From contig CANQBO010000001.1 of NCBI GenBank assembly GCA_947589475.1, forward strand, positions 62,001 through 126,000: a DNA stretch of 64,000 nt. The letters are read 5' to 3'. A model generated the notes under the pieces. That model searched no databases. It was not told where the DNA came from and saw only the letters and a program-made list of their open reading frames with translations. Each line of letters opens with the position of its first letter. The first letter of the stretch is position 1. The translations under genes and the position numbers were made by a program. This document shows positions 27,320 to 35,392 of the stretch, piece by piece. The DNA comes from an uncultured Clostridia bacterium (lineage in GTDB: Bacteria > Bacillota > Clostridia > Christensenellales > CAG-917).

Positions 27320-30300
27320 ATGAGAAGTAGTTTTGATTGCTATAAGAAAATCGAAAGTCCCGACATGTATTTATGTAATCCTGACCAAAGATTTTTGTGC
27401 GCCCTTATAGGGCAAGACAGATTATTTACGTCGCGGTTTAATGATTTATCAGAACTATCTTTTACCGTTCCCAAAATCAAAGGCGCGGGAAATAGTTATA
27501 AATTAGTTAAAACTAAGAGACTTGTCTTTGTAGATAACATTGGATGGTTCCAAATAACCGCAGTTACAGAGACGGTCGAGGGGGATAGGAAAACTAAAAG
27601 TGTAACGGCAAAATCCCATCAAGTGGTATTTGCTGACCGCGGTTTTGTTACCGAAGAAAGGGTCTATATGTTCTACAACCCTAATGATCCTACGGATGAA
27701 AAGTATGATAGTAATAATAAATCTGCAATGCCGTCCGTTGTGGGTCAGTTATACAGGCAGCTTGGGATAAAGGTTGCCTTAAGCGTAGGTGACATTGAAC
27801 CTACGCAGGATATGAAGGACTGGACTATTATTTACATTGATCCGGTCTTACAATTTCGTGCTAAAAACTATGCTAAAATGTATGAGGCAGTAGAGGGGGC
27901 AAATAATGTATGCCGAAGTTTTACTGCGAGTACAGACACCAATGGATATGATTTTATGGTCAACCAAGTGGAGCAAGCGTTTGAGGTGGTGTTTGAGTTT
28001 AATTATCTCTACCACACTATTAAGATTAAAACGCTTGAAAATATAACAAAGCCCACAAATATCTATCTGGCATTTGATAATGTTATGAACAAACTTGACA
28101 TACAGGAAAATGCAGATGAGATAGTGACCGTTATGAGTTGCAATGGCGGCGACCTTGATATAAGGTCTGTCAACCCAATGGGAACAAATTATATAGTAGA
28201 TTTTTCTTATTATAAGAAACACCAAGGTGATGACGGCACTGAATATCCTTGGATGTCAAAAGAGTTGATTGATGCTCTCGATGCTTGGGAGATAGAATTT
28301 GAACGTTGGCGTAAAGACGATTCTGGGCGCGTTGGACATACAAAAGGATATAGCAAGCTTGTCGAAGAACTTCAGGAGCTATATACGCAAAAGGCACAGT
28401 CGGATGCAGATATTCAATATGCCAATCTGAAGCTTATGGATATGCAGACGGCACGTGACAAATATTCAGACGGCGAGGACGCGACGCTCAATGGCTCAGG
28501 ATTTATAACCGCGGAGTCTGTGGCGGTTGGCGCTAAAAGCTTACTTGAGAGATCCGGATTTCACACTGAACCGTTTACGGATGATATAAATATCGTAGGT
28601 CACACGGCGGGACCGAACGCAACAAAGGTTATAGATGACGAGGCAACAAGCTCATATCACTATGAGTTTAAATTTGAGGATAACGGCACAAGTGGGACGC
28701 CTCGTTCGTTGATAGAAGCATACATAGACTCCGAAAAGGCGGAAGATAACGCTACCGTTCCTTTGTACTTTATGGACGAGGATAACAGAAGCTATCTCAA
28801 ATTGACTGTAGCTGCCGAGGTGGGGGTAGTCAAGGATGAAAACGGATTTGTTTCCGACAACGGAACCGTTGCGATTCGCGGCACTAGCTTTAACGTTTCA
28901 AGTACTAATGGTGTCTACACTATTGTACTACCCAATGGACAGACTATTACAGCGACAGCCCCCGACTATTACTTCAACTATGACGGCACACGTTACAAAA
29001 TTACGTGGGGAGCGGATAGCATCGTGACGGTTTACTGTTACTATGTCAGTGGCTTTGACAGATATACCACGTGCGCGGAAACCAGAGGCAAAGACGGCGG
29101 ATGGTATGACATATGGGCAGACCACATCAAGAATGACTTGTCTCCGGTCGGCGACTCTCTTCAAAACAATATTGACGAGATAAAGCGGGAGATGGAGTAC
29201 ATCAGCGAGCAATGCAACATAGAGAAGTTCATTCAACGTAAGGGACAGGCGCTATATGACGAATTGTCCACATATTGGATAGAGGGAAACTATTCTAATA
29301 ATAACTTTGCCACATATGATGAAACCACAATGGCGGAGAGGATAGAGCTTGCGAATGAGCTTATGGAAGCCGCCAAAAAGGATTTGGCAAAGTCTGCGCA
29401 GCCGCAATATGAGCTGACTGTTGACGCCATAAACTTCATCAAGCTCATAGAGTTCAAGCCGTTTACAGACGAGCTGGAATTGGGCAGGCAAATTACTGTT
29501 GAAAAAGAGGACGGCGTCTGTTACTATCTCGCGTTGATGACGCTTGAATACGACCTCGACAAGAGCGACACATTCACGATGACTTTCTCAAGTGCGTCAA
29601 AACCGGGTGACACGGTGATGACATTTGCAGACCTCATCAAAGAATCTTCGTCTGTGTCCAGAACTGTCTCGGCGAATTGGTCTAATCTTACGGATTACGC
29701 GAGGAACAAAGAGGGCATCACTGATTTGATAATGGCACCCTTGGACAGAACTCTGCGGGCGGCGCAAAACGATATGGTGAATCAACAATTCCTTGTTGAC
29801 GATACCGGAATTTTGGGTAGGAAGTGGAGTGATGACTCGCAAACCACTTTTGATGATGAACAAATCAGGATAATAAACAACACGTTGCTTTTCACGGACG
29901 ACAATTGGGAGACGGCATCTCTCGCACTTGGCAAAATACGCTACGGTGAGAATGGCGAAACGGCGTATGGACTTGCCGCGGATGTGCTGATAGGCAACTT
30001 ACTATTCGGCAGCAAGATGAAAATCGCCAACCAAAACGGCAACATAGCACTTGATGAGAACGGCATAACGGTGCGGGATTCCAAAGGAGTGGTTCACTTC
30101 AGAGTGACCCCAGAAGGCGACGTGACGATATACAATTACGCTACGTCAGGGGATTTAGACGGAATAACCGAAACTCTCCAAGGGAAAATTCAAGAGAGCG
30201 CCGCGGGGTTGCGGAGCGAATTTACAACGACATTAACTGAGGACTACACTTCCAAGGATGAACTCGGCGAGGCGCTTGCCGACTATTCAACGACAACGCA

Positions 30301-32068
30301 AATGCGGTCTGCAATTGAACAGAGCGCCGTGGGAATAACAACATCGGTGAGTGAAACCTTAAAAAGCTATACGACCAAAGATGACCTCGACGACAAGCTC
30401 GATGACTATTCGACGACTACTGAAATGGAGACGGCAATCCAGCAAGTGGCGGGCAGCTTGACTGCTTACGCCAAGAAGACAGAGGGGGATGAGACATCCG
30501 CATTTGGTTATACGCTTGATAGCAATCAATTCTGCGTGTGGAAAGATAATAGCGATAATAAGATCTTATTATGTGATGAGAACGGTTTAATAGTTTCAGG
30601 GACGGTCAACGCGAGTAGCGGTAATATAGGCGGGCTATTATTAGAGCAAAAGACAGGTAATTTTATAAACACAACTGAACATACAAAGACAACTAAATTA
30701 ACAATTACAATTCCGAGGGGTACTCCCGGATATGCGGTTGCTTATCCGCTTAATATATATACATATAGTGCCAATCAGGAGTTTGCTTTATCAGAACTTG
30801 GGTGCCCAGCAGGTGCGATTTTAGGTAAATTTGTTATTAGCAATACATCCGCTACTAGTGCTACTACAAGCGGAGCATCAATCAATAGCATTAATACTAA
30901 TACTAAAAGTATAGAACTTAATGCATGGATACAAACTGGCGGAAAGGGAGGTAATTTAACCACAGATCAAGATGTATCTGTAGATGTTGAATTTACATAT
31001 TATACTTTTAAACAAGAACAATCAACATATTCTATTTTCCGCTCTAAAGACGATACATTTAATATTTGTACAGTCGGAGAATCGAGTTTATTAACCATCG
31101 TTGACACAAGAATATGTAGCGCTGATATAGAGAAACTTGCTACCACCCATGCTACAGTGGGTTCGCTTATTTTAGAGGGAACAACATTAAAGTGCCAAGC
31201 TATGAGTATAAATTTTGGGGCAGGGGGAACAAGGAATTTTGAAGTTTCTATTGACTTTGCAGGGACAACTATTATGATATATACAGATGGTCTTCTGCCT
31301 TTTGATATGATTTTCCCGATAAAATACATTGAAAAAGGAAGCACCAATTCTAAAACAACCTGTGTACTTATTAAACAAGGTACAAATATGGGGAAAGCGG
31401 AATTATCGCTTTTTAATGAGGTAGAAAACGCAACATTTCTAGATGGCTCAAAGACCTATATTTTTCAAGCGGGGGATTATGATGGTAATGCTGACCAACA
31501 ATTTGAAATCTCGGGTGGTCCACTAATATCTGATGGAATAAACAATTTAACATACAATTGTCGGGTTGGGAACGATCTAGGTACGTATGACAAAAGATGG
31601 AATACTTTATATGCCATCAATTTAGGTTCATCAAGAACCCTTTCTGCTGCCCAAAATAATGGGAGGATAAAAAATATTTATGCAGAAAATATTTATCTTC
31701 AAGGGACAGCTATTGATAGTTCTGATAGACAAATAAAAAATAGTATAAAATATTTATCATCTAGCTCGTCAAATTATGAGAAACTTTTTGATTGTCTTAA
31801 ACCAGTATCTTTTAAATATAATGACGGGGTAAGTGGTAGAACACATTTAGGTATGATTGCACAAGATGTAAAATCTACTATGGATGAATTAGGAATAGAC
31901 GGCAAGGATTTTGCCGCCTATTGTGCGTGGGTTGATGAGGATGGTAATGAAACATGTGGACTTAGGTACGAGGAACTCATCCCACTTGCTATATTGGAAA
32001 TACAAAGATTAAAATCACGTATTTGTGATTTACAGAATGCATTAAACAATATAAGCAAAGACCTATAA
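27320..32068 (+). CDS. Tail-associated baseplate/fibre protein with C-terminal S74 chaperone
   Basis: A 1582-residue protein. Residues 1-400 resemble the Tal/gp27-like baseplate hub (beta domains, TKSVTAKSHQVVF). The middle holds helical coils and short fibre repeats (DYSTTTQM and DYSTTTEM near 990 and 1035). The end is a peptidase S74 intramolecular chaperone: SDRQIK (S1468, K1473 as the expected dyad), HLGMIAQDV and LRYEELIPLAILEIQRLK. S74 domains assist trimer folding and then cut themselves off. The mature fibre would therefore lack about 115 residues. The stop directly abuts the stop of the convergent lipoprotein gene. Confidence 0.85.
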   Translation: MRSSFDCYKKIESPDMYLCNPDQRFLCALIGQDRLFTSRFNDLSELSFTVPKIKGAGNSYKLVKTKRLVFVDNIGWFQITAVTETVEGDRKTKSVTAKSHQVVFADRGFVTEERVYMFYNPNDPTDEKYDSNNKSAMPSVVGQLYRQLGIKVALSVGDIEPTQDMKDWTIIYIDPVLQFRAKNYAKMYEAVEGANNVCRSFTASTDTNGYDFMVNQVEQAFEVVFEFNYLYHTIKIKTLENITKPTNIYLAFDNVMNKLDIQENADEIVTVMSCNGGDLDIRSVNPMGTNYIVDFSYYKKHQGDDGTEYPWMSKELIDALDAWEIEFERWRKDDSGRVGHTKGYSKLVEELQELYTQKAQSDADIQYANLKLMDMQTARDKYSDGEDATLNGSGFITAESVAVGAKSLLERSGFHTEPFTDDINIVGHTAGPNATKVIDDEATSSYHYEFKFEDNGTSGTPRSLIEAYIDSEKAEDNATVPLYFMDEDNRSYLKLTVAAEVGVVKDENGFVSDNGTVAIRGTSFNVSSTNGVYTIVLPNGQTITATAPDYYFNYDGTRYKITWGADSIVTVYCYYVSGFDRYTTCAETRGKDGGWYDIWADHIKNDLSPVGDSLQNNIDEIKREMEYISEQCNIEKFIQRKGQALYDELSTYWIEGNYSNNNFATYDETTMAERIELANELMEAAKKDLAKSAQPQYELTVDAINFIKLIEFKPFTDELELGRQITVEKEDGVCYYLALMTLEYDLDKSDTFTMTFSSASKPGDTVMTFADLIKESSSVSRTVSANWSNLTDYARNKEGITDLIMAPLDRTLRAAQNDMVNQQFLVDDTGILGRKWSDDSQTTFDDEQIRIINNTLLFTDDNWETASLALGKIRYGENGETAYGLAADVLIGNLLFGSKMKIANQNGNIALDENGITVRDSKGVVHFRVTPEGDVTIYNYATSGDLDGITETLQGKIQESAAGLRSEFTTTLTEDYTSKDELGEALADYSTTTQMRSAIEQSAVGITTSVSETLKSYTTKDDLDDKLDDYSTTTEMETAIQQVAGSLTAYAKKTEGDETSAFGYTLDSNQFCVWKDNSDNKILLCDENGLIVSGTVNASSGNIGGLLLEQKTGNFINTTEHTKTTKLTITIPRGTPGYAVAYPLNIYTYSANQEFALSELGCPAGAILGKFVISNTSATSATTSGASINSINTNTKSIELNAWIQTGGKGGNLTTDQDVSVDVEFTYYTFKQEQSTYSIFRSKDDTFNICTVGESSLLTIVDTRICSADIEKLATTHATVGSLILEGTTLKCQAMSINFGAGGTRNFEVSIDFAGTTIMIYTDGLLPFDMIFPIKYIEKGSTNSKTTCVLIKQGTNMGKAELSLFNEVENATFLDGSKTYIFQAGDYDGNADQQFEISGGPLISDGINNLTYNCRVGNDLGTYDKRWNTLYAINLGSSRTLSAAQNNGRIKNIYAENIYLQGTAIDSSDRQIKNSIKYLSSSSSNYEKLFDCLKPVSFKYNDGVSGRTHLGMIAQDVKSTMDELGIDGKDFAAYCAWVDEDGNETCGLRYEELIPLAILEIQRLKSRICDLQNALNNISKDL

Positions 32069-32569
32069 TCATTCAGGATAGATTGTGACGAATCCTAGAT
32101 AGTTGTCATATGTAACTCCAAAGGAGGTTTCGCCATAAAAATATAAAGAATCTCCCGGGAATTGGGTCACATAAACTCGTATAACTGACAGCCCAATAAA
32201 AACGCGAAAGGACTTTAACGGAAAATTTGTAGGCACAGAACCTTCAACCACAGCATGAACTTCAAAGGGATAATATTCTCCTTCGATAAGAGCGTCCTTC
32301 TCAATGAAGTTCTTTTTAACTAGTTGAGCCGATAAAGATGTAATGTGAATAATATAGTCCTTATCTTTATATGTCAGTTTATAATCAAATTCACATTCTG
32401 GGTAAATAGGTAATTCAGAGCCTATTTCCATTTTCTCTAATTGCGAATATGAGCAATAATATGAAACGGACTCTTCTTCAACAGAAGATTTATTATTATC
32501 ACATCCGACAAACATAAACAAACAAAAACACAAAACAATGCTTATCAAACCAATACTCAACTTTCTCAT
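32069..32569 (-). CDS. Phage-encoded lipoprotein (moron), function unknown
   Basis: A 166-residue protein on the strand opposite to all structural genes. It has a lipoprotein signal: MRKLS, a hydrophobic stretch of about 15 residues, then the lipobox FVGC and a hydrophilic Asn/Ser/Glu linker. The remainder is a beta-rich domain of about 130 residues with no recognised family. A strong AGGAGG site precedes ATG. With its own promoter (32799-32827) it is positioned to be expressed during lysogeny. Phage lipoproteins of this kind can block superinfection (such as Ltp of phage TP-J34); that role is inference here. Confidence 0.8.
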   Translation of the reverse strand: MRKLSIGLISIVLCFCLFMFVGCDNNKSSVEEESVSYYCSYSQLEKMEIGSELPIYPECEFDYKLTYKDKDYIIHITSLSAQLVKKNFIEKDALIEGEYYPFEVHAVVEGSVPTNFPLKSFRVFIGLSVIRVYVTQFPGDSLYFYGETSFGVTYDNYLGFVTIYPE

Positions 32570-32611
32570 TTGACTTCCTCCTAGTCTGCGATATTTTTTT
32601 GAATAACGCCG

Positions 32612-32635
32612 ATGTGGTTATACATCGGCGGTACC
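32612..32635 (-). other. Hairpin between micro-ORF and lipoprotein gene
   Basis: CGCCGATGT and ACATCGGCG form a perfect nine-base stem with a 6-base loop. On the minus strand it follows the micro-ORF stop and precedes the lipoprotein, so it could attenuate or process the moron transcript; only a weak A/T tail follows. Confidence 0.5.
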
Positions 32636-32640
32636 GAGAG

Positions 32641-32712
32641 TTAACGTCTGCGGACGCGGGTCGTGCTTGTGACACGAGTTGTTCCGCTAATGCGAATCTT
32701 AATAGTACGCAT
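32641..32712 (-). CDS. 23-residue arginine-rich micro-protein
   Basis: The frame runs from ATG at 32712 to TAA at 32641: MRTIKIRISGTT, RVTS, TTRVRRR. Seven Arg and one Lys in 23 residues with no acidic residue. A full Shine-Dalgarno AAGGAGG (32723-32729) lies 10 bases upstream, and a near-consensus promoter lies about 90 bases upstream. It is the first gene of the minus-strand moron. Translation is supported by the ribosome site; the role is unknown. It could instead be a leader peptide controlling the lipoprotein gene. Confidence 0.6.
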   Translation of the reverse strand: MRTIKIRISGTTRVTSTTRVRRR

Positions 32713-32741
32713 AATATAAAATCCTCCTTAAGATGTATTCA

Positions 32742-32778
32742 CCTTTGAAGTCCTTTATATCCTTTAAATCCTTTAACT
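32742..32778 (-). repeat. Four tandem 9-10-bp repeats in the moron leader
   Basis: On the plus strand the units read CCTTTGAAGT, CCTTTATAT, CCTTTAAAT and CCTTTAACT; on the transcript each becomes AAAGG plus A/T. They lie in the untranslated leader of the minus-strand moron and look like serial weak ribosome sites or protein-binding units. Confidence 0.55.
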
Positions 32779-32798
32779 CCACACATAAGTGCAAAGTG

Positions 32799-32827
32799 AT
32801 TATATCAAAAGACGAGGGGAAAGTCAA
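32799..32827 (-). promoter_or_regulatory. Near-consensus sigma-A promoter of the moron
   Basis: Minus strand: -35 TTGACT (32822-32827), 17-base spacer, -10 TATAAT (32799-32804). It is the best promoter sequence in the phage part and points into the micro-ORF and lipoprotein genes. Confidence 0.85.
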
Positions 32828-32841
32828 TGTTTATATATAGA

Positions 32842-32869
32842 GATGGCGCGCCCGATCGGGCGCGCCATC
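32842..32869. repeat. Perfect 28-bp palindrome
   Basis: GATGGCGCGCCCGA followed by its exact reverse complement, with no spacer. GC-rich in an AT-rich gap, 15 bases upstream of the moron -35 box and 31 bases before the next plus-strand gene. It could be an operator for a dimeric regulator, or a transcriptional insulator. Confidence 0.8.
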
Positions 32870-32900
32870 AAGGAATTAAGGGAATAAAGGAGATAACAAA

Positions 32901-33272
32901 ATGAAATTAGATAAATTATTACAATCGAGAAAGACGCTCAGCGCACACGCGCAAGAGGCAGTATCCGCACCGCTCGCATACAAGATGATGAAATTTTTGA
33001 AAGCGTCAGACAATGAGGATGCTTTCTATGTATCCAAGCTCAAGGAAATCGTCACAAAGTATATGGACACGGAGTCGGAACAAAATCCTCAAGAAGGTGG
33101 TATTCGTATCCGCAAGGACAAAATTAAGGAATGCAATGACGAGGTTGCCGCCCTTACTTCAACAGAGGTCGAGGCGCCGTCTATAAAATTTACCTTGCAG
33201 GAACTAAGTGAGCTGAAATTGAGCGTCGCGGAAATGTATACTCTCGATGAATTTATAATCGAGGAGGGATAA
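32901..33272 (+). CDS. Unidentified baseplate-region protein
   Basis: A 123-residue helical, charged protein with AAGGAG 9 bases before ATG; it abuts the BppU-like gene with one base between. The C-terminal part (FTLQELSELKLSVAEMYTLDEF) forms amphipathic helices. Small helical proteins of this type often precede BppU-like genes in Firmicutes siphophages. Function unknown. Confidence 0.6.
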   Translation: MKLDKLLQSRKTLSAHAQEAVSAPLAYKMMKFLKASDNEDAFYVSKLKEIVTKYMDTESEQNPQEGGIRIRKDKIKECNDEVAALTSTEVEAPSIKFTLQELSELKLSVAEMYTLDEFIIEEG

Positions 33273-33273
33273 T

Positions 33274-34593
33274 ATGGCGTTTGAATTGATAGGAAAAGCT
33301 GTACGACGTTTCAGACTTCCTGCAGTCAACTATGGCAACGCTCCAATCATAATCGTCTCCGCTCAAGAAGGCGATGTTAAATCGCGTTATTTTGACATCA
33401 CTTTATATGATGACTATGGAAATATAGATTTAAGTAAATACGCTAAGGCAAAGCTCATTGGCACAATGCCCACAGGTTCAATTCTTACTTCTGAAGAGTG
33501 TGAAATATCTCCCGACGGCAAAAATGTAATAGTTCAGTTTAGTGGCGGGTTTACATCTGTTCCGGGGCGTGTTTCGTGTGACATTACTTTCTACACTAGC
33601 GACAATACAGCACAGCTTACATCACAAACATTTTACGTTATAGTTTCATCCTCACAATCGGGGAATATGGCGGATGAAAACAATGAGAACTATAATCAGT
33701 TATTGTCTCTTTTAAAGGAACTGGGGGACTTAGAAGACAAAATAGAAACAGCTGAAAACGATAGAGTATCTGCCGAGAATACCAGAGTAACAGCAGAGAA
33801 CAAACGCGCATCAGCCGAGAGCACCCGCGAGTCGAATGAAAATACCCGTAAGTCCAATGAGGAAACTCGTAAATCGAGTGAGTCAACTCGTGTGACGAGC
33901 GAGGCGGCGCGTGTTAAGGCTGAAGAAGCCAGAGCAAGTGCAGAACAAACAAGAGAATCTAACGAAGCAAACAGAAAGAAGGCGGAGACAGAAAGGGATA
34001 CAGCCGAGAAAAATCGTGCAAGCTCAGAAGCCACGCGCACAGATGCCGAAGGCAAGAGAGTAGCAGCCGAGTCAGGAAGGGCGACCGCTGAATCTACCAG
34101 AGAGGCAAACGAAGAGGAACGAAAGACAAGTGAGACCGCTCGGAAGAATGCCGAGGATGGTCGAGTAGCTGCGGAAAAAGAGCGCGTTACCAATGAAAAT
34201 GGGCGCAAAACCGCAGAGAGCGGAAGGGTGTCTGCTGAGTCCACTCGTGACACGGCAGAGACCGCAAGAGTTGAGGCAGAAAAGCTGAGAGCGTCTGCGG
34301 AGAGTTCGCGTGCAAGTGCTGAAACCAAGAGGGATGCTGCGGAAAAACAGAGGAACACGGCGGAAAGCGAAAGAAGCACGGCGGAGTCCGCGAGGGCATC
34401 GGCAGAACAAACAAGAGCAACAGAGTTTGCTACGGCAAAGGAGAATTGCGAAACGGCAACAGAGCGTGCGAACACGGCGGCGGACACGGTGCAGGAAATT
34501 TTAGACGCACTGCCTTGCGATACCGAAATCGAGCGCGACGGACAGACGGAGAATGTTGTCGTTCTTCGGTTCGTAGAGATAGCGGAGGGATAA
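33274..34593 (+). CDS. BppU-type baseplate protein with a long heptad coiled coil
   Basis: A 439-residue protein. Residues 1-135 resemble the N-terminal domain of upper baseplate proteins (BppU), a beta-sandwich that attaches fibres. Residues about 158-385 are roughly 32 unbroken heptads of the form RxxAExx (for example RVSAEST, RASAEQT), with Arg at nearly every seventh position, predicting a long trimeric rod about 33 nm in length. A short C-terminal domain follows. It would be a spacer arm carrying the downstream receptor-binding proteins. Confidence 0.75.
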   Translation: MAFELIGKAVRRFRLPAVNYGNAPIIIVSAQEGDVKSRYFDITLYDDYGNIDLSKYAKAKLIGTMPTGSILTSEECEISPDGKNVIVQFSGGFTSVPGRVSCDITFYTSDNTAQLTSQTFYVIVSSSQSGNMADENNENYNQLLSLLKELGDLEDKIETAENDRVSAENTRVTAENKRASAESTRESNENTRKSNEETRKSSESTRVTSEAARVKAEEARASAEQTRESNEANRKKAETERDTAEKNRASSEATRTDAEGKRVAAESGRATAESTREANEEERKTSETARKNAEDGRVAAEKERVTNENGRKTAESGRVSAESTRDTAETARVEAEKLRASAESSRASAETKRDAAEKQRNTAESERSTAESARASAEQTRATEFATAKENCETATERANTAADTVQEILDALPCDTEIERDGQTENVVVLRFVEIAEG

Positions 34594-34596
34594 GTT

Positions 34597-34923
34597 ATGG
34601 CAGAAATATGTAAGCGCAGAGACATTATGGTAGTGCAGGGTGATGTGCTGGAAGTTTATTTTGAGCTTGAAGGAATCGCTCCCGAAATTGTGCAGAATGT
34701 TTATTTTACTAGCAAGAGAGCAGAATTAAGTGTCGCGTGTCCATATTCGAAGCTACACAATGGGTATTGTTTACGGCTCGGTAGTGAATGTACAGGGCAT
34801 ATGCGTCCTATCGTATGCAATTATGACGTAACAGTTGAGCTTATTGACGGAAACAAATTGACTGTATTGTATGAGTGTTGCTTCGCGGTATTGAAAAAGA
34901 AAAATTTTATAGAGGAGGATTAA
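34597..34923 (+). CDS. Small baseplate accessory protein
   Basis: A 108-residue protein starting 4 bases after the BppU-type gene stop, with GGAGGG overlapping that stop. The sequence (VVQGDVLEVYFELEGI, then VTVELIDGNKLTVLYECCF) looks like a single beta-sandwich similar in plan to the BppU N-terminal domain. I infer a baseplate adaptor role; no name is assigned. Confidence 0.55.
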   Translation: MAEICKRRDIMVVQGDVLEVYFELEGIAPEIVQNVYFTSKRAELSVACPYSKLHNGYCLRLGSECTGHMRPIVCNYDVTVELIDGNKLTVLYECCFAVLKKKNFIEED

Positions 34924-34924
34924 G

Positions 34925-35305
34925 TTGGGACCAGACAAAAAAGTATGTGCAAATATTTGCAGCCCGTCCTCCGTTCAAGTTCATAAGTGTGTGTCCATTC
35001 TTCCGAATGATTATAACATTATGGAGAACAAGCCCGTCATTAACGGGGTAGTGCTCGAAGGTGAACAGTCTGCAAAAACGCTGAATCTACTAAGTTCTAA
35101 TGCGGAAGATTATGATGAGACTACTTTTGCGGAGGCTAAAGAGCGTGACGGCTATATGGTCGTTATCCTATCTGATAATCAGCCCCAAAAGGTTTCACTT
35201 TGCGATTTAAGTGCAAATATGGGGGGAGACGGAAGTTTGCGTACCGTTGATGAGTTGGACACATCGGCGACGGTTGGCAGCTATCAATTTGTAGAAAAGA
35301 AATAA
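34925..35305 (+). CDS. Unidentified fibre-region protein (TTG start)
   Basis: A 126-residue protein beginning at TTG 34925 behind GAGGAGGA; no ATG fits better. The central region (NKPVINGVVLEGEQSAKTLNLLS) resembles the short N-terminal baseplate-attachment segment seen in Firmicutes phage fibres (KPxINGxxLxGxxTxxDLxL). The Gly-rich end and short C-terminal strand suggest it may be a reduced fibre or adaptor. Confidence 0.55.
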   Translation: MGPDKKVCANICSPSSVQVHKCVSILPNDYNIMENKPVINGVVLEGEQSAKTLNLLSSNAEDYDETTFAEAKERDGYMVVILSDNQPQKVSLCDLSANMGGDGSLRTVDELDTSATVGSYQFVEKK

Positions 35306-35311
35306 CAGCTA

Positions 35312-35341
35312 ATCGCCGGTGATATATGGGACTCCGGCGAT
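35312..35341 (+). terminator. Hairpin before the main fibre gene
   Basis: ATCGCCGG and CCGGCGAT pair perfectly with a 14-base loop. No T-run follows, so it is a weak terminator or mRNA-processing element. It sits in the 87-base gap between fibre genes. Confidence 0.5.
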
Positions 35342-35392
35342 GATTTATACATATCCCATTTAATATATAGCTAAAAAATATAGGAGAATTTT

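Noticed and set aside
33696..34625. Long minus-strand frame opposite the heptad-repeat gene
   Set aside because: It is the mirror of the repetitive RxxAExx codons, giving a Ser/Ala-rich low-complexity sequence without start signals.
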